In this document: piece after piece, positions 28,590 through 37,964 of the stretch
Layout of the letters: the number at the start of each line of letters is the position of its first letter
Position numbering within the stretch: the stretch's first letter is position 1
Source: JASEJA01 sp038872535
GTDB lineage: Archaea > Thermoproteota > Bathyarchaeia > Bathyarchaeales > Bathycorpusculaceae
Direction of reading: 5' to 3'
NCBI GenBank assembly: GCA_038872535.1
Contig: JAVZJY010000008.1
Span: forward strand, 1-41,909
Length of the DNA: 41,909 bases
Notes under the pieces: model-generated
The model's database searches: none
What the model saw: only the letters and a program-made list of their open reading frames with translations
What the model was told of the DNA's origin: nothing
Position numbers and translations under genes: made by a program

Positions 28590-28745
28590 ATGACGGAAAC
28601 TAAAAGGATACGAATTGGTTTAACGCTTGAGGGTGAATTGCTCAAGAAGTTCTTGACTATAAAAAATAAGTGGCAGATGGAGTCAAATGCTGATATAATT
28701 CGTTTTCTCATCGTGCAGAAATATGAAGAAATAAAAAAGAGTTAG
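28590..28745 (+). CDS. Ribbon-helix-helix regulator (51 aa)
   Basis: Translated by eye: TETKRIRIGLTLEGELLKKF, LTIKNKWQMESNADIIRFLI, VQKYEEIKKS. RHH pattern with N-A-D-I-I-R at helix 2. ATG 28590 with GGGTTTGAAGA upstream. Its stop overlaps the stop of the convergent gene at 28742 by a few bases. Confidence 0.62.
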   Translation: MTETKRIRIGLTLEGELLKKFLTIKNKWQMESNADIIRFLIVQKYEEIKKS

Positions 28746-28921
28746 AAAATGCTGTAAGCGCCCAGTTCGTATCGTATTTTTTCAAATTTGTTTTCTCGTA
28801 TGAGTTTTTGTAACTGCTGAATTTTATTTTTAGCCTCTGTTAGATTAGCTGATTTATTAATTATTTCTTCTATTGCATCTAGGCAGTCTTGCCATCCTCG
28901 AACATAAATGATGTCAACCAT
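28742..28921 (-). CDS. Small helical protein
   Basis: 59 aa from ATG 28921, behind GGTGATTGCC. Mostly alpha-helical with a heptad-like stretch (NLTEAKNKIQQLQKLIRENK). Convergent with the RHH gene. No family recognised. Confidence 0.5.
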   Translation of the reverse strand: MVDIIYVRGWQDCLDAIEEIINKSANLTEAKNKIQQLQKLIRENKFEKIRYELGAYSIF

Positions 28922-29011
28922 GGCAATCACCTTTGGAAATTTGCTTTTAGAAAAAGAATTTTTAAAAATTTAACTTTTGAGAGTATTTAGCGAATAGGGG
29001 AGAGAGGTAAG

Positions 29012-30220
29012 TTAAAGTGAAACTATTTTTATTTTTCCTTCTTTCATCATCTCTAAAAGCTGTTTTAAAGTTTCCACGTCTTGTTCGCTTATGCCAATGG
29101 GTTCTGCCGATCTTCCGCTGAAAATATTAATGAAAGGCTCAAGCTTACAATATTCTTGTTCTACGGCTTTTTCGTAAATCCATGGCGCCTTGTCGTAAAC
29201 TCCTCCCACAGCGTCCAGCTTATGTGTGAAGCCGTCTCCAGTGCTGTGTCCCATCATAAAGCTGATGTAGGCTTTGTTTATGCCTCGTTCTGGCGGGCTT
29301 GCTTCCTGCTCGAAAAACTTGCGGAAGCAGTGTGGGCGAACCGAGTATGGTCCTTCTCGCAGTTTATGCCTTATCATTGCTTGGCGGAATCTGTTGTGGA
29401 AAAGCTTCGGCGTTAAGGGTTTTCCAGCATCAGTTATGAAGAGCCATTCTGAATCTTTGATTCCAGCCTCTTCAAGCCATTTCCGTCTTATTGGTAGCCA
29501 CTTGCGTATTTCTTGGATGGCATCCTTTGAAATGAATGAGAAATAGCGGAAGCCGTTTCCTTTTCTTTCCGGGAAGTCAAGGCGAATCCGTTCTTTTCCC
29601 ATGTTTATTTGGCTGATAACATATTTGGCTTGCCGATTTACATCCACAAGCACTTGCTCTACAGACTGCCCACTTTGAAGCATAACCATGCAAACTGCCA
29701 GGTCCCGCTGACTTAAAACACCCAATATTTGTTTGACAAAATCCACGGTGAAAGGCTTATCCTCATATTTACGGCGGTTCCGCTTACGGAAAAACCCGTT
29801 AACACTTGTCAAAGGCGCTTCATGATAATCGCAAAATAATTTAACAGGCAGAAACCAAGCGCTATAACGATAATGCAAAGCCTTATCCCTCAAATCAGGA
29901 TTATCACGGCTATACTCAAGCGCCAAACGCAAAGCCCAACGCCGATCCTCAACACTTTCCGCACTACGCTTCCGCAAATGCAAATCCAAAAACTCCTTAG
30001 GCCTTAAACGTAAACCCTTAACAACCTCAAGCCAACGGAAAAACCTACACAACCCAACAGCCTTCTCCAACCATGTCTGACTACCCCAATCATACTTCGC
30101 CAAAAAATCCCCAACACACCCATTCTCCCGCACAAAACACTCCACATCTTTAAGCGAAACACTATAACCAAACCGCCGCCACCGCAACAACAACCACCAA
30201 AAACAAAAACAAAGTGACAA
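29012..30220 (-). CDS. Tyrosine-recombinase-like protein lacking the first catalytic Arg
   Basis: 402 aa, TTG start at 30220 (uncertain). The C-terminal half has the recombinase order: LQSGQSVEQVL (182-191) at the place of the usual G-x-R-x-x-E, ERKGNG (218-223) for the Lys hairpin, PHCFRKFFEQ (H297, R300), MMGHSTG (H325 region) and VYDKAP (Y342). Arg I is replaced by Ser/Gln, so strand exchange may be impaired or the motif has moved. The N-terminal coding region is extremely G/T-rich. It may be a diverged host-type recombinase, a structural derivative, or a decayed integrase. The upstream gap to 30348 holds no other gene. Confidence 0.68.
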   Translation of the reverse strand: MSLCFCFWWLLLRWRRFGYSVSLKDVECFVRENGCVGDFLAKYDWGSQTWLEKAVGLCRFFRWLEVVKGLRLRPKEFLDLHLRKRSAESVEDRRWALRLALEYSRDNPDLRDKALHYRYSAWFLPVKLFCDYHEAPLTSVNGFFRKRNRRKYEDKPFTVDFVKQILGVLSQRDLAVCMVMLQSGQSVEQVLVDVNRQAKYVISQINMGKERIRLDFPERKGNGFRYFSFISKDAIQEIRKWLPIRRKWLEEAGIKDSEWLFITDAGKPLTPKLFHNRFRQAMIRHKLREGPYSVRPHCFRKFFEQEASPPERGINKAYISFMMGHSTGDGFTHKLDAVGGVYDKAPWIYEKAVEQEYCKLEPFINIFSGRSAEPIGISEQDVETLKQLLEMMKEGKIKIVSL

Positions 30221-30347
30221 GACATAAACCTTTAGGTGTCAGTTCGCCCGTCTTTTTTGTTTGTTTTGGGTGTCTTGTCTTTGTTTGGTGTTACTTTGTT
30301 TTTGTTTGGTAGCACTTTTTGGGTGACTTTTGTTTGCGACTTGTCAT

Positions 30348-30818
30348 TTAACGCTTTTTCAATATGTGGTGCCATATTAGGGTGGTTATTGTGAGGAATG
30401 TGAGGAACCAGATTATTTGGTGTGTCCATGTCCAGTCTGGGATTAGTTTTGTGGCTACGAACCATTTGTATTGGGCGCTCCAGTATTGGAAGTTGTAGGC
30501 TTCGCCTCTTAATGTGGCTATTGTGCCGTAGAATATGTCTTGTAGTCCTCCTATGAAGAGTAGTGTTATTGTGGCGAATGTGGCGAGGCAGATTTGTTTT
30601 TTGGCGCCAGCCAGCCAGACAGCGTAGCTGATGGTGAAGGCTGCGAAGAAGACGACTATGCCGTAGCTTATCCAGTATTTGTATAGCCATTCGTCTGCTG
30701 AAAGGTTTGGGTTTGTTTGGGCGTAACTGTAATGCATGGCTGAGAAATCCATGACTGCCATGGCTAAAAGGAAGCCAGCACATGACAAAATCAGCCCGGC
30801 AATTTTAGCTTTATCCAT
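30348..30818 (-). CDS. Four-helix membrane protein
   Basis: 156 aa, ATG 30818 behind GGTGAG, overlapping the upstream stop. Hydrophobic segments at about 7-27, 50-69, 77-95 and 128-148; the N-terminal loop contains YSYAQTNPNLSADEWLYKY. No family recognised. The coding strand is unusually C/A-rich. First membrane component downstream of the surface-protein block. Confidence 0.55.
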   Translation of the reverse strand: MDKAKIAGLILSCAGFLLAMAVMDFSAMHYSYAQTNPNLSADEWLYKYWISYGIVVFFAAFTISYAVWLAGAKKQICLATFATITLLFIGGLQDIFYGTIATLRGEAYNFQYWSAQYKWFVATKLIPDWTWTHQIIWFLTFLTITTLIWHHILKKR

Positions 30819-31272
30819 TAATACTCACCTGTGCGCCCGCTGTTATTGGAGCGTTGTTGTAGTTGCCAATCACTTCTATTGTGACAATTTCATATTCTGG
30901 TTTCAGTTGTGGCAAGTAAATAATGATTTGTCGTGATTTTGCATCGGTGAAAGTGAATGTTCCTTGAAAAAGTTTCTGTCTGTTTAAAACGTAGATGAGA
31001 ACGTTTAAGGTTATGTTTCCATTTGTTTCCGCTTCGCTTAACTCTTTAATTTTATAGCGTGATAGGATGGATTCTACTGGTATCCTTAACTGACTAACAG
31101 TGAAGGTAAAGTCTGGACTTGAGTCAACCGTATAACTGACTGTTACAGCATACACGTTATTCCCTAAAACAGCATTGAAAAAAACGAGAAAAGCATCCGT
31201 GAAAAAGAGCAAGAAGGCTGAAAAAACAACGATTAAAACCGCAAGTAAACCGTATAGAAACGCTTTCTTCAT
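30811..31272 (-). CDS. Secreted or anchored beta-rich protein
   Basis: 153 aa from ATG 31272 (the frame extends to a TTG at 31281, less likely). Long N-terminal hydrophobic segment (about 5-35) acting as signal or anchor, then a beta-sandwich-like domain (VTVSYTVDSSPDFTFTVSQL, NVLIYVLNRQKLFQGTFTF). An ATTTTTCT tract lies at 31283-31290. Extracellular by inference. Confidence 0.55.
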   Translation of the reverse strand: MKKAFLYGLLAVLIVVFSAFLLFFTDAFLVFFNAVLGNNVYAVTVSYTVDSSPDFTFTVSQLRIPVESILSRYKIKELSEAETNGNITLNVLIYVLNRQKLFQGTFTFTDAKSRQIIIYLPQLKPEYEIVTIEVIGNYNNAPITAGAQVSING

Positions 31273-31291
31273 TTTTATCAAAAGAAAAATT

Positions 31292-34200
31292 TCAGCGCCT
31301 CTTTTTTAAGAAAGCGTAGCTTGATAAGCCAATAACTGTTGCCAAGAAAAGATATGTCATTATTTCCGGGATCCCAGCTGGGCTCGGCGCTCCGCTTAAA
31401 ACGGTTAAATATATGACTCCGCTTTTCTCAACGTTTATTCCACCTTCTTGTGAAACTGTAACGGTTATTGGAATAGTGTGCTGGCCAAGAGTGATTTGCC
31501 ATGGAACACTTACTTTAAGCATAACAGTGACTGTGCCTTCAGTTTCTGCACTTGTTTTGCTGCCGTATTTAGGCAAAGTTTCAGCCAAACTGAACCATGT
31601 AACATACTCTTCCGTCACCGTCACTTTGCTTACAACTATGTCGTTGACGCCCCTCCAATGAATTGTCAAGTTAAACGTTACCGTCTCGCCTCTAGCCAAA
31701 CTTAAATATGCATTTTCAACATTGATTTCCAACCTTCCAACAGTTGTTGTGCCGCCTGGTGTTCCTCCAGTCTCCGACGTCCAATCTAACGTGACGGTAA
31801 CCGTGCTGGAGAAAACGTAGGTGCCAGAAAGAATTTTCGTGTCTGCATTATATATTGGATTTGTTAAGCTGGATGCTTGCCGTGGGCTGCCACGAGATCC
31901 ACAGTAAACTGTTAAAGTGCCGTTTTCGCCAGCTTCGCCTTCAATAATTATGGTTAGCAGTTGCCCTGTCCAATAAACGTTTGAGAGGCGATGTTGAACG
32001 CTTCGAATGTAAAAGTCACCCCAATTCTCGTAGCTGACGGTTATGGTTGTGTTGCCATAATGTTTTAGGCAAAGATAACTTGCATAATCAATTGGCATGT
32101 TGAACGTCACATTTAAAAGGTATGTTGGGCGTGGGGCGTCTGAAACAAGCACATAATTGTCTGGCGAATCGCCAAACTCAATCTGCAATAATAGGCTTGT
32201 GCTATTCCAAACGTAGCTTGTAGCGGTTGCGTTGCTCGCCCAATGATACTTGGCGGCTCCAATAGTGTATGGGTAAGCTTGACAGTTAACGTAAAGCACC
32301 GTAACGTTTTTGTTATCTAAAGCTATGGAAGTGTTGGCGGAAACCCACACGTCGAAAAACTTAATTTGGTAATAGCTTGTGCCATTGCACGTTTTAAAAG
32401 TCCATGTTCCATCAGAAGTTTCAAGCAGTTCCGCACTTCCTGGAAAAGTCCACGCAAGCTTCAAATTTGAACTGCTGAATAACGTGGATTCGCTATCTCT
32501 GGCTATGACAAGCATGCTCCAAACATTACAGTAAGCCGTTACAGTTTGTGTTGTAGTCATGTTTATGGTCCATGTGCCATTAACCCATGAACCTTTCCAT
32601 AAAACTTTAACTGTTATGTTGCTGTATTGGACTATTTCCGATTTCGTAGCGTATCCATTACTGTCAACTGCAATTGCAGTTTCGTTAAAATAGACAAGAG
32701 CATTAGCGAGAATGTTTCCGTCTAAATCCTTTGTTTGAACCGTTAAGGCAACATAAGTGCTCCAATAAACCGTTACGGTGTTTGACGAAAACGCTGTCAA
32801 CCCGTAAATGTTTTCAGTTACGTTTTCTGTTGTGTAAAGGTATAAAACTCCATCATATCCGCCGTCTGTGAAGTTCCCAAAGGCAAAATGAGTTGAGTTT
32901 CGTAAGATATTAACGGTCCAGCTTGAAACTGCAGAATCATCATAATCATAAACTGCGGTAACTGTGAAACTAACATAAGAATTGGGTGTTGGATTTGTTG
33001 TGTTTGCTGAAATCGTAACTACAAGCCTGTCTACAATGATAGCACTAAAACTGCCAGCGCTTGCCATGTAGTCTGCTTCAACTGTGTAAGAATATGAACC
33101 GACTGAAGACTCTGCAATCACATCTGAGATTGAGAAATAGCCGCTAACTAAGGTCGTATCTGTTGAACCTTTCTGTGTTCCGCTTAACTTTATCTTAACA
33201 TTGTAATTTCCATCTGGTGGAGGTATTGACGTCCCCTGGTAATACCAGTAACCAGAAAATGTCAAGGTTTGTCCTGGGTCACAACGGTAATCACTAACTG
33301 AAAGGCCAGAAGCAACTAGGTCATTTTCAACATAGTAAACATTTGGATAGTCATCCGTGTCATTTAGACCATTAATATCTACACTATAAAGTCTGCATGT
33401 ATGTAGATTCTCGTCTGGATACGTCCATGCGAATATTATTTGAAAATTGATAGTCCATTGGTAATCAGAGTAAGATGATGAGCCAGAGACAGATATATAA
33501 TTGTTTGGGTCATTAATTTCGTCGAAGGAATCAGAACTTCTTGTCCACCGAACTTTAAGATTTTGTCCGTCGCAATCTAAGGTAAGTTCAATGTAATCTA
33601 CATCTGACAATCCATCATCTGTCACGTTTGCTTGGAAAATGTAAGGCCCCTTCATTGCCAAACATCCCTGTGTGCCGATTGATGGATTCACTAATGCAAA
33701 CCCAGCATTCTGTAAAATCATATTATATCTTACTATTTTTGCAGGATACATATAACAAGTCACCACCATATAGTTTTCTGCAAAGACTATTTCATTTGCC
33801 GAGTCATATCCAGATGGTAAACTCAATGTTTTAAGGATATTAAGGGAAAAATCCAATTTTTTAACAGTTCCTGGACGTGTATCAATACAAGCCCAGATGT
33901 AGCCGTTATATGAGACAACACCAAAAACATATTCGTAACTTAATTCTATATAAGAACTTGTCAAATTAGACACATTTATTCTGTAAATTCTGTTTGGATA
34001 TGAAAAATTTTCTGTGCCAAAAAACAGATATCCTTCGGCATAAGCTATATCATCCGAGATAGAATAGCCAATATTAGCATAAGTGTAGGAATACGGGTCT
34101 GTGGCATTTATTTTCAAAATGTAACCAGTAGGAGCAGTAGTTGCTAAAATAAAGGTGCTGTTGTCTGAGGTTATAGCATGAATATCACTTGTTCCTATGA

Positions 34201-34705
34201 TTCCCGAGTAATCATACATTGAATAGGTGAGTGTTGTCAAATTCATTCTAACTATCTTAGAACGTCCACCTATCCATAGAAAGCCAAAATCATAGTGTAA
34301 ACTTTGTCCGTAATAGAAACTTGAAAAATTACAAACAAATTGCCATTCTAAAGTGTCCGGGTTAAGTCTTACAAGCCTTGACGGTGCACCTCCTAAGTCT
34401 TCGATTATCACCCAGATATAGCCTTCAGCATATTCTAAATCTGGGACAGTGTTAGCTGTATCCAATTCAGGGAGAGAGATTGTTGAATAAGATAAATCGA
34501 TTAAGTTCATCTTAAATACTTTGGGAGGACTTGCTGCACTGCTGAACCATAGACTACCGTTTGCGAAAGCAGAACCGTGTAAAAACCCATCCCCAGAATT
34601 CATAACCTTTGTGAGGTATGGAGAAGCCTTACTCTCATTTAGCAACAGAACTAATGCTAGTAAAGACATGGAGAATAAAGTTAAGATGAATATTTTCTTT
34701 TTCAT
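31292..34705 (-). CDS. Large secreted propeller/Ig-like protein with C-terminal anchor
   Basis: 1137 aa. Signal peptide (about 5-28, ending SKAS). Residues about 35-330 show propeller blades with recurring G-x-[IL]-W and AEGYIWV/AEGYLFF/YNGYIWA strands. Several beta-sandwich units follow, including GQTLTFSGYWYYQGT and a carboxypeptidase-regulatory-like segment LTVQTKDLDGNILANALVYF. The end carries a membrane helix (about 1112-1131) and a KKRR tail. Many N-x-[ST] sequons suggest dense glycosylation. It is the largest protein in the window and likely a major spike or surface protein (inference). Preceded by AAGGTG. Confidence 0.7.
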   Translation of the reverse strand: MKKKIFILTLFSMSLLALVLLLNESKASPYLTKVMNSGDGFLHGSAFANGSLWFSSAASPPKVFKMNLIDLSYSTISLPELDTANTVPDLEYAEGYIWVIIEDLGGAPSRLVRLNPDTLEWQFVCNFSSFYYGQSLHYDFGFLWIGGRSKIVRMNLTTLTYSMYDYSGIIGTSDIHAITSDNSTFILATTAPTGYILKINATDPYSYTYANIGYSISDDIAYAEGYLFFGTENFSYPNRIYRINVSNLTSSYIELSYEYVFGVVSYNGYIWACIDTRPGTVKKLDFSLNILKTLSLPSGYDSANEIVFAENYMVVTCYMYPAKIVRYNMILQNAGFALVNPSIGTQGCLAMKGPYIFQANVTDDGLSDVDYIELTLDCDGQNLKVRWTRSSDSFDEINDPNNYISVSGSSSYSDYQWTINFQIIFAWTYPDENLHTCRLYSVDINGLNDTDDYPNVYYVENDLVASGLSVSDYRCDPGQTLTFSGYWYYQGTSIPPPDGNYNVKIKLSGTQKGSTDTTLVSGYFSISDVIAESSVGSYSYTVEADYMASAGSFSAIIVDRLVVTISANTTNPTPNSYVSFTVTAVYDYDDSAVSSWTVNILRNSTHFAFGNFTDGGYDGVLYLYTTENVTENIYGLTAFSSNTVTVYWSTYVALTVQTKDLDGNILANALVYFNETAIAVDSNGYATKSEIVQYSNITVKVLWKGSWVNGTWTINMTTTQTVTAYCNVWSMLVIARDSESTLFSSSNLKLAWTFPGSAELLETSDGTWTFKTCNGTSYYQIKFFDVWVSANTSIALDNKNVTVLYVNCQAYPYTIGAAKYHWASNATATSYVWNSTSLLLQIEFGDSPDNYVLVSDAPRPTYLLNVTFNMPIDYASYLCLKHYGNTTITVSYENWGDFYIRSVQHRLSNVYWTGQLLTIIIEGEAGENGTLTVYCGSRGSPRQASSLTNPIYNADTKILSGTYVFSSTVTVTLDWTSETGGTPGGTTTVGRLEINVENAYLSLARGETVTFNLTIHWRGVNDIVVSKVTVTEEYVTWFSLAETLPKYGSKTSAETEGTVTVMLKVSVPWQITLGQHTIPITVTVSQEGGINVEKSGVIYLTVLSGAPSPAGIPEIMTYLFLATVIGLSSYAFLKKRR

Positions 34706-34709
34706 CACC

Positions 34710-35570
34710 TTATAACCTTGACTTCTTACCTATAAACATAATTACTGCACCGGTTACAACTAAGAATAATCCAAAACCTGTTAAGATGGCATCATAGTTA
34801 ATCAGCATTTTTTCTGTTCCAATAGTTATATCTGCTATAGTCATTACAATTTTATTTGTTGAGTTGAGTTTGTCAACCGCAACCATGTCAATTTTATATC
34901 TGCCGTCGGGAAGTGTTATATTTTCAGACCATTCTGAATTCGCTGTTTGCACTAAGTATTTCTTTCCTGAAACAGTTCCAATCCACTCGACATAAGCTTC
35001 ACCAACTAATCCAGATGTTGAAATAAATCTAAAGTTAAGTTCATGTGACGTGAAGATTAACTCTTGTTCTGGAGATTCAATTTGAATATTGTCAATATAC
35101 CATTTTCCTGATAATGGTGGATGAACAAGAAACCAGTCTTCAAGCGATCCCAGTAAACTTCCAGGACTTTCAGACCTAAGTCCAGCTTTGTTTGTTGCAA
35201 TAAACTTAAATGGGATAACAAGACCTGTTGGAAATGTTATCGGAGTTGTTTTCCAAATGTTTGACCATGACCCGTCATTGTTTCTTGACCGAGTGAGATT
35301 AACTTCAATCCATGTAAGTCCTAAAGTCAAAGAATATTTAAAAGTTACCGCTATAACATCACTTTCCAAATCCTGGACACAAACCGCTACAGCAACAGGA
35401 TTTAAGTAACATTTTTGTTTCTCTGGAACAGTCCATTCGAAGATTGGTGGTGTTGAATCTATAACAACAGACACTAATGGGGTGAGCGACCTAATGATTA
35501 GAAAACCAATGATTAGAAAACCAAATGTTGTTATGAATAATCCTGTGTTCGCTTTTCTAAGTTTTTTCAT
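34710..35570 (-). CDS. Secreted Ig-like protein with C-terminal anchor
   Basis: 286 aa. An N-terminal hydrophobic segment (about 11-36) contains an in-frame 15-bp tandem repeat (35493-35522) giving the repeated GFLII. Beta-sandwich parts follow (PIFEWTVPEKQKCYLNPVAV, VTFKYSLTLGLTWIEVNLTR), and a C-terminal helix (about 258-281) with KKSRL. Same type I layout as its neighbours. Start ATG 35570 after GGTGAAG; ATTTTTCT at 35588-35595 overlaps the end of the upstream protease gene. Confidence 0.6.
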   Translation of the reverse strand: MKKLRKANTGLFITTFGFLIIGFLIIRSLTPLVSVVIDSTPPIFEWTVPEKQKCYLNPVAVAVCVQDLESDVIAVTFKYSLTLGLTWIEVNLTRSRNNDGSWSNIWKTTPITFPTGLVIPFKFIATNKAGLRSESPGSLLGSLEDWFLVHPPLSGKWYIDNIQIESPEQELIFTSHELNFRFISTSGLVGEAYVEWIGTVSGKKYLVQTANSEWSENITLPDGRYKIDMVAVDKLNSTNKIVMTIADITIGTEKMLINYDAILTGFGLFLVVTGAVIMFIGKKSRL

Positions 35571-35579
35571 TTTATTACT

Positions 35580-36248
35580 TCACCACAAGAAAAATCTGAG
35601 TAACAGGATAATCGAATTGTAAGCGCCGTGCAACAATGTTGCTGCCAAAAGACTACGTGTGTGTTTCTGCACAAAGAAAATTATCACCCCTGCAGTGAAG
35701 GCTGCTGCAATCAACGGAAACTGTAGAGCCCCAACATAAGCAGTATATCCATGCAAAATTGCCCAGACGCCAACAGGAACTAAAATGCTTATCCACTCGT
35801 TCTTTGTGCTGTTATATAATGCAATATGAGATGCTGTTTTCATGGTTTCTTCAGCTAACGCCACCAGACAAATGTTAAAAAGCACATCACTCATTAAGCT
35901 CCACATATCAAAAGGTGTGGCTGCCAACATCCTTTTGGGACTAGGCACATAAATAACACTTGTAAAAACCACTTGTTCAATTATTCTAGGCACAACTGCT
36001 GCAGCAGCAATAACCCCCGCTAATCCGCCAAGCCAACTTGTGACATGTTCTCTTGTTGGTTCTTCGTCATAGTCTAACCATTTTGTTTCGCCATAATATA
36101 TGCGCATCCAAATTAGCATAACGGTTGAAACAATCCACATGATAATGTAGAAGAGCGTTGTGGCAAACATGGGTGTATCAAAAGTTAAAAGCAAATAATG
36201 CACTGCCACAAGTAAAGTCACAACATTGAACAAGATTAACAGCTTCAA
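35580..36248 (-). CDS. CPBP/Rce1-type intramembrane metalloprotease
   Basis: 222 aa, TTG start at 36248 behind GAGGTT. Six to seven membrane segments. CPBP motifs: ALAEETMKTA (E133, E134), WAILHGY (H166) and LLHGAYN (H207, N211). The family cleaves CAAX-type or membrane peptides and includes bacteriocin-immunity proteins. Inside a block of membrane-anchored surface proteins it may process them (inference). Retention of all key acids and histidines suggests activity. Confidence 0.75.
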   Translation of the reverse strand: MKLLILFNVVTLLVAVHYLLLTFDTPMFATTLFYIIMWIVSTVMLIWMRIYYGETKWLDYDEEPTREHVTSWLGGLAGVIAAAAVVPRIIEQVVFTSVIYVPSPKRMLAATPFDMWSLMSDVLFNICLVALAEETMKTASHIALYNSTKNEWISILVPVGVWAILHGYTAYVGALQFPLIAAAFTAGVIIFFVQKHTRSLLAATLLHGAYNSIILLLRFFLW

Positions 36249-36297
36249 TGTTAAACCTCAAAAGAAAAATCGCCAAGTAGAAAAAAGGGGAATTGTG

Positions 36298-37281
36298 TTA
36301 GCTTCCAGCCTTCGTGATTACTGAATCTGCGTCTGTCACGCTGGTCTCGGTTGGCGTAAGCTGGTAAACCGTCAATGTCCACTGCAGCACTTCTGTGCCT
36401 GCTGTAAAGTGGAATTCTATGCCTACTGTCAAATCGAACTTGTTGTTCACATTGGGTGGAAGTTTCCAATAAACACTGTCTTTAAGGTTGCTGCCTATCA
36501 CGTAAGTGTAAACCGTGTAGGTTTCAAGGATCTGCTCTTGGAAGTTGCTTCCACTTAAATAGCCAACTCCTGGAACGTTAACGTTCTTCAAATCCCAAAG
36601 GCTTGTGCTTGTGCTGTTCACTTTGATTTCAATCTTGTAGACGGCTACGCCTTTCTTTTCAGCGCTCGCACCCATATACCAAGCAATGTATTTAGTGACC
36701 GTGCTTGTGCCTATACTTGAAATGTCACTTGGTTGCCCGCCAGCTGGAAAAGCGAAGCTTGAATCATATTCTAAAGCGTATAAGTAGAAGGTTGTCTGTG
36801 GATAACCGCTTGCTGCAGGCGGAATGTTCCACATACTATATTTGAAAACCCATTCCTTAACGCTGTCGCCGTCCACATCCTCGTAGCTTACGCTTTTAAC
36901 TCTGCTGTTCATACTTTGAACTTTATTGAAGTCTATATACCATGAGGAATTGCCCTCGCAAACCACGTAAATATACCCATTGTCCCGCTCTTCCAATTCA
37001 ATATTAACGTTGTCTCCAGCGCCAAGCAAAACCCAACCGTTACGGTAAGCATACCAACTCACTTTAAGCCCACCGCTGCCAATGGCTACACTAGACGCTA
37101 CATCAAGCGTATTGTAACCGCTGCACCGCATTGTAAACGTGCCAACAGGCACTGCTCCAGTTTCAGTTGGAGTCGGTGTCACTGCAAATTTGAAAGTCCA
37201 GTTTGTGTAAATGCCCACTCCAAAGATTACCAAGAATATTAACGCCAAAGCAATCCATGCGTTTGAACTTTTTTTAGCCAT
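36298..37281 (-). CDS. Membrane-anchored secreted protein
   Basis: 327 aa, ATG 37281 behind a strong GGAGG. One N-terminal helix (about 8-28), a Thr/Pro linker (TPTPTETG), then a beta-rich domain with aromatic strands (LKVSWYAYRNGWVLLGAGD, YIYVVCEGNSSWYIDF). No C-terminal anchor. The strong ribosome site hints at high expression, as for a main particle or surface subunit, but no capsid fold can be claimed. Confidence 0.6.
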   Translation of the reverse strand: MAKKSSNAWIALALIFLVIFGVGIYTNWTFKFAVTPTPTETGAVPVGTFTMRCSGYNTLDVASSVAIGSGGLKVSWYAYRNGWVLLGAGDNVNIELEERDNGYIYVVCEGNSSWYIDFNKVQSMNSRVKSVSYEDVDGDSVKEWVFKYSMWNIPPAASGYPQTTFYLYALEYDSSFAFPAGGQPSDISSIGTSTVTKYIAWYMGASAEKKGVAVYKIEIKVNSTSTSLWDLKNVNVPGVGYLSGSNFQEQILETYTVYTYVIGSNLKDSVYWKLPPNVNNKFDLTVGIEFHFTAGTEVLQWTLTVYQLTPTETSVTDADSVITKAGS

Positions 37282-37306
37282 GTTTATCCTCCTTACATGA
37301 AAAATA

Positions 37307-37936
37307 TTAGATTGGCTTCAACGTTAAGCCCCAGCCAAGCACTGTCGTTAACAGCACAGCTCCGAAGACCGCCATCAACGCAAACAGAGCTCTTACCGTG
37401 TGATACTCTTTGAATTTAACTGCTCCAATAAATGTTAGAAGGTCTAAGCCTGCCAAAAGCATTATGCCGCCATGGTATAATATTGTCTCAAAAGTTACCG
37501 GCGTACTATAAAGCCAGCGATTGTAGAAGTATGTTAACGGCCAAATGAACCACACTGCAAAAGCCATCAACGTAGCGTATTTAGCGTATTCTGTCTTTCC
37601 GCCCCATTCAATATAGCCCGTCTCGTTTGCCACGACTAAAAAGAAAAGCACTACGCTTAACACTGCGCCTGAAGTTGCCGCTAGAAAAGTGCCACCGGAT
37701 GCTTCCACTAAAACCGCAAACAACCCAATCAAGCCAGCGCATACCCCGCCTATTAGTCCACCTTTTTCGCTGCTGAGCATTACGCCAACAGCTAAGAAGC
37801 CCAACCCATACATCAAGCCGTAACTGAACTCCCATCGTGACACGCCAACAGCAACGAAGTCCAACAATAGAACTGCTATGCCAAGCCAAAGCCAAACCGT
37901 GCCAAGGTTTTTAATGTTTGTCAACTCTATTTTCAT
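37307..37936 (-). CDS. Polytopic membrane protein
   Basis: 209 aa from ATG 37936, behind GGAGAG; the frame continues upstream to 37984 but overlaps the neighbour and lacks a ribosome site. About seven hydrophobic segments, Gly/Ala-rich (LGFLAVGVMLSSEKGGLIGG). No charged active-site pattern. Unknown family; probably part of a membrane complex with the surrounding anchored proteins. Confidence 0.58.
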   Translation of the reverse strand: MKIELTNIKNLGTVWLWLGIAVLLLDFVAVGVSRWEFSYGLMYGLGFLAVGVMLSSEKGGLIGGVCAGLIGLFAVLVEASGGTFLAATSGAVLSVVLFFLVVANETGYIEWGGKTEYAKYATLMAFAVWFIWPLTYFYNRWLYSTPVTFETILYHGGIMLLAGLDLLTFIGAVKFKEYHTVRALFALMAVFGAVLLTTVLGWGLTLKPI

Positions 37937-37964
37937 TTTGCTCTCCAATAGAAAAATAAGAGGA

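Noticed and set aside
30232..30783. 183-codon minus-strand frame over the membrane-protein gene
   Set aside because: It is open only because the strand is C/A-rich and stop-poor; its His/Pro/Asn/Lys-rich product looks like a shifted reading of the gene at 30348-30818, which has membrane helices and a good ribosome site.
35493..35522. 15-bp tandem repeat as a regulatory repeat
   Set aside because: It is in frame within a signal-anchor helix and adds only five hydrophobic residues; probably simple slippage.
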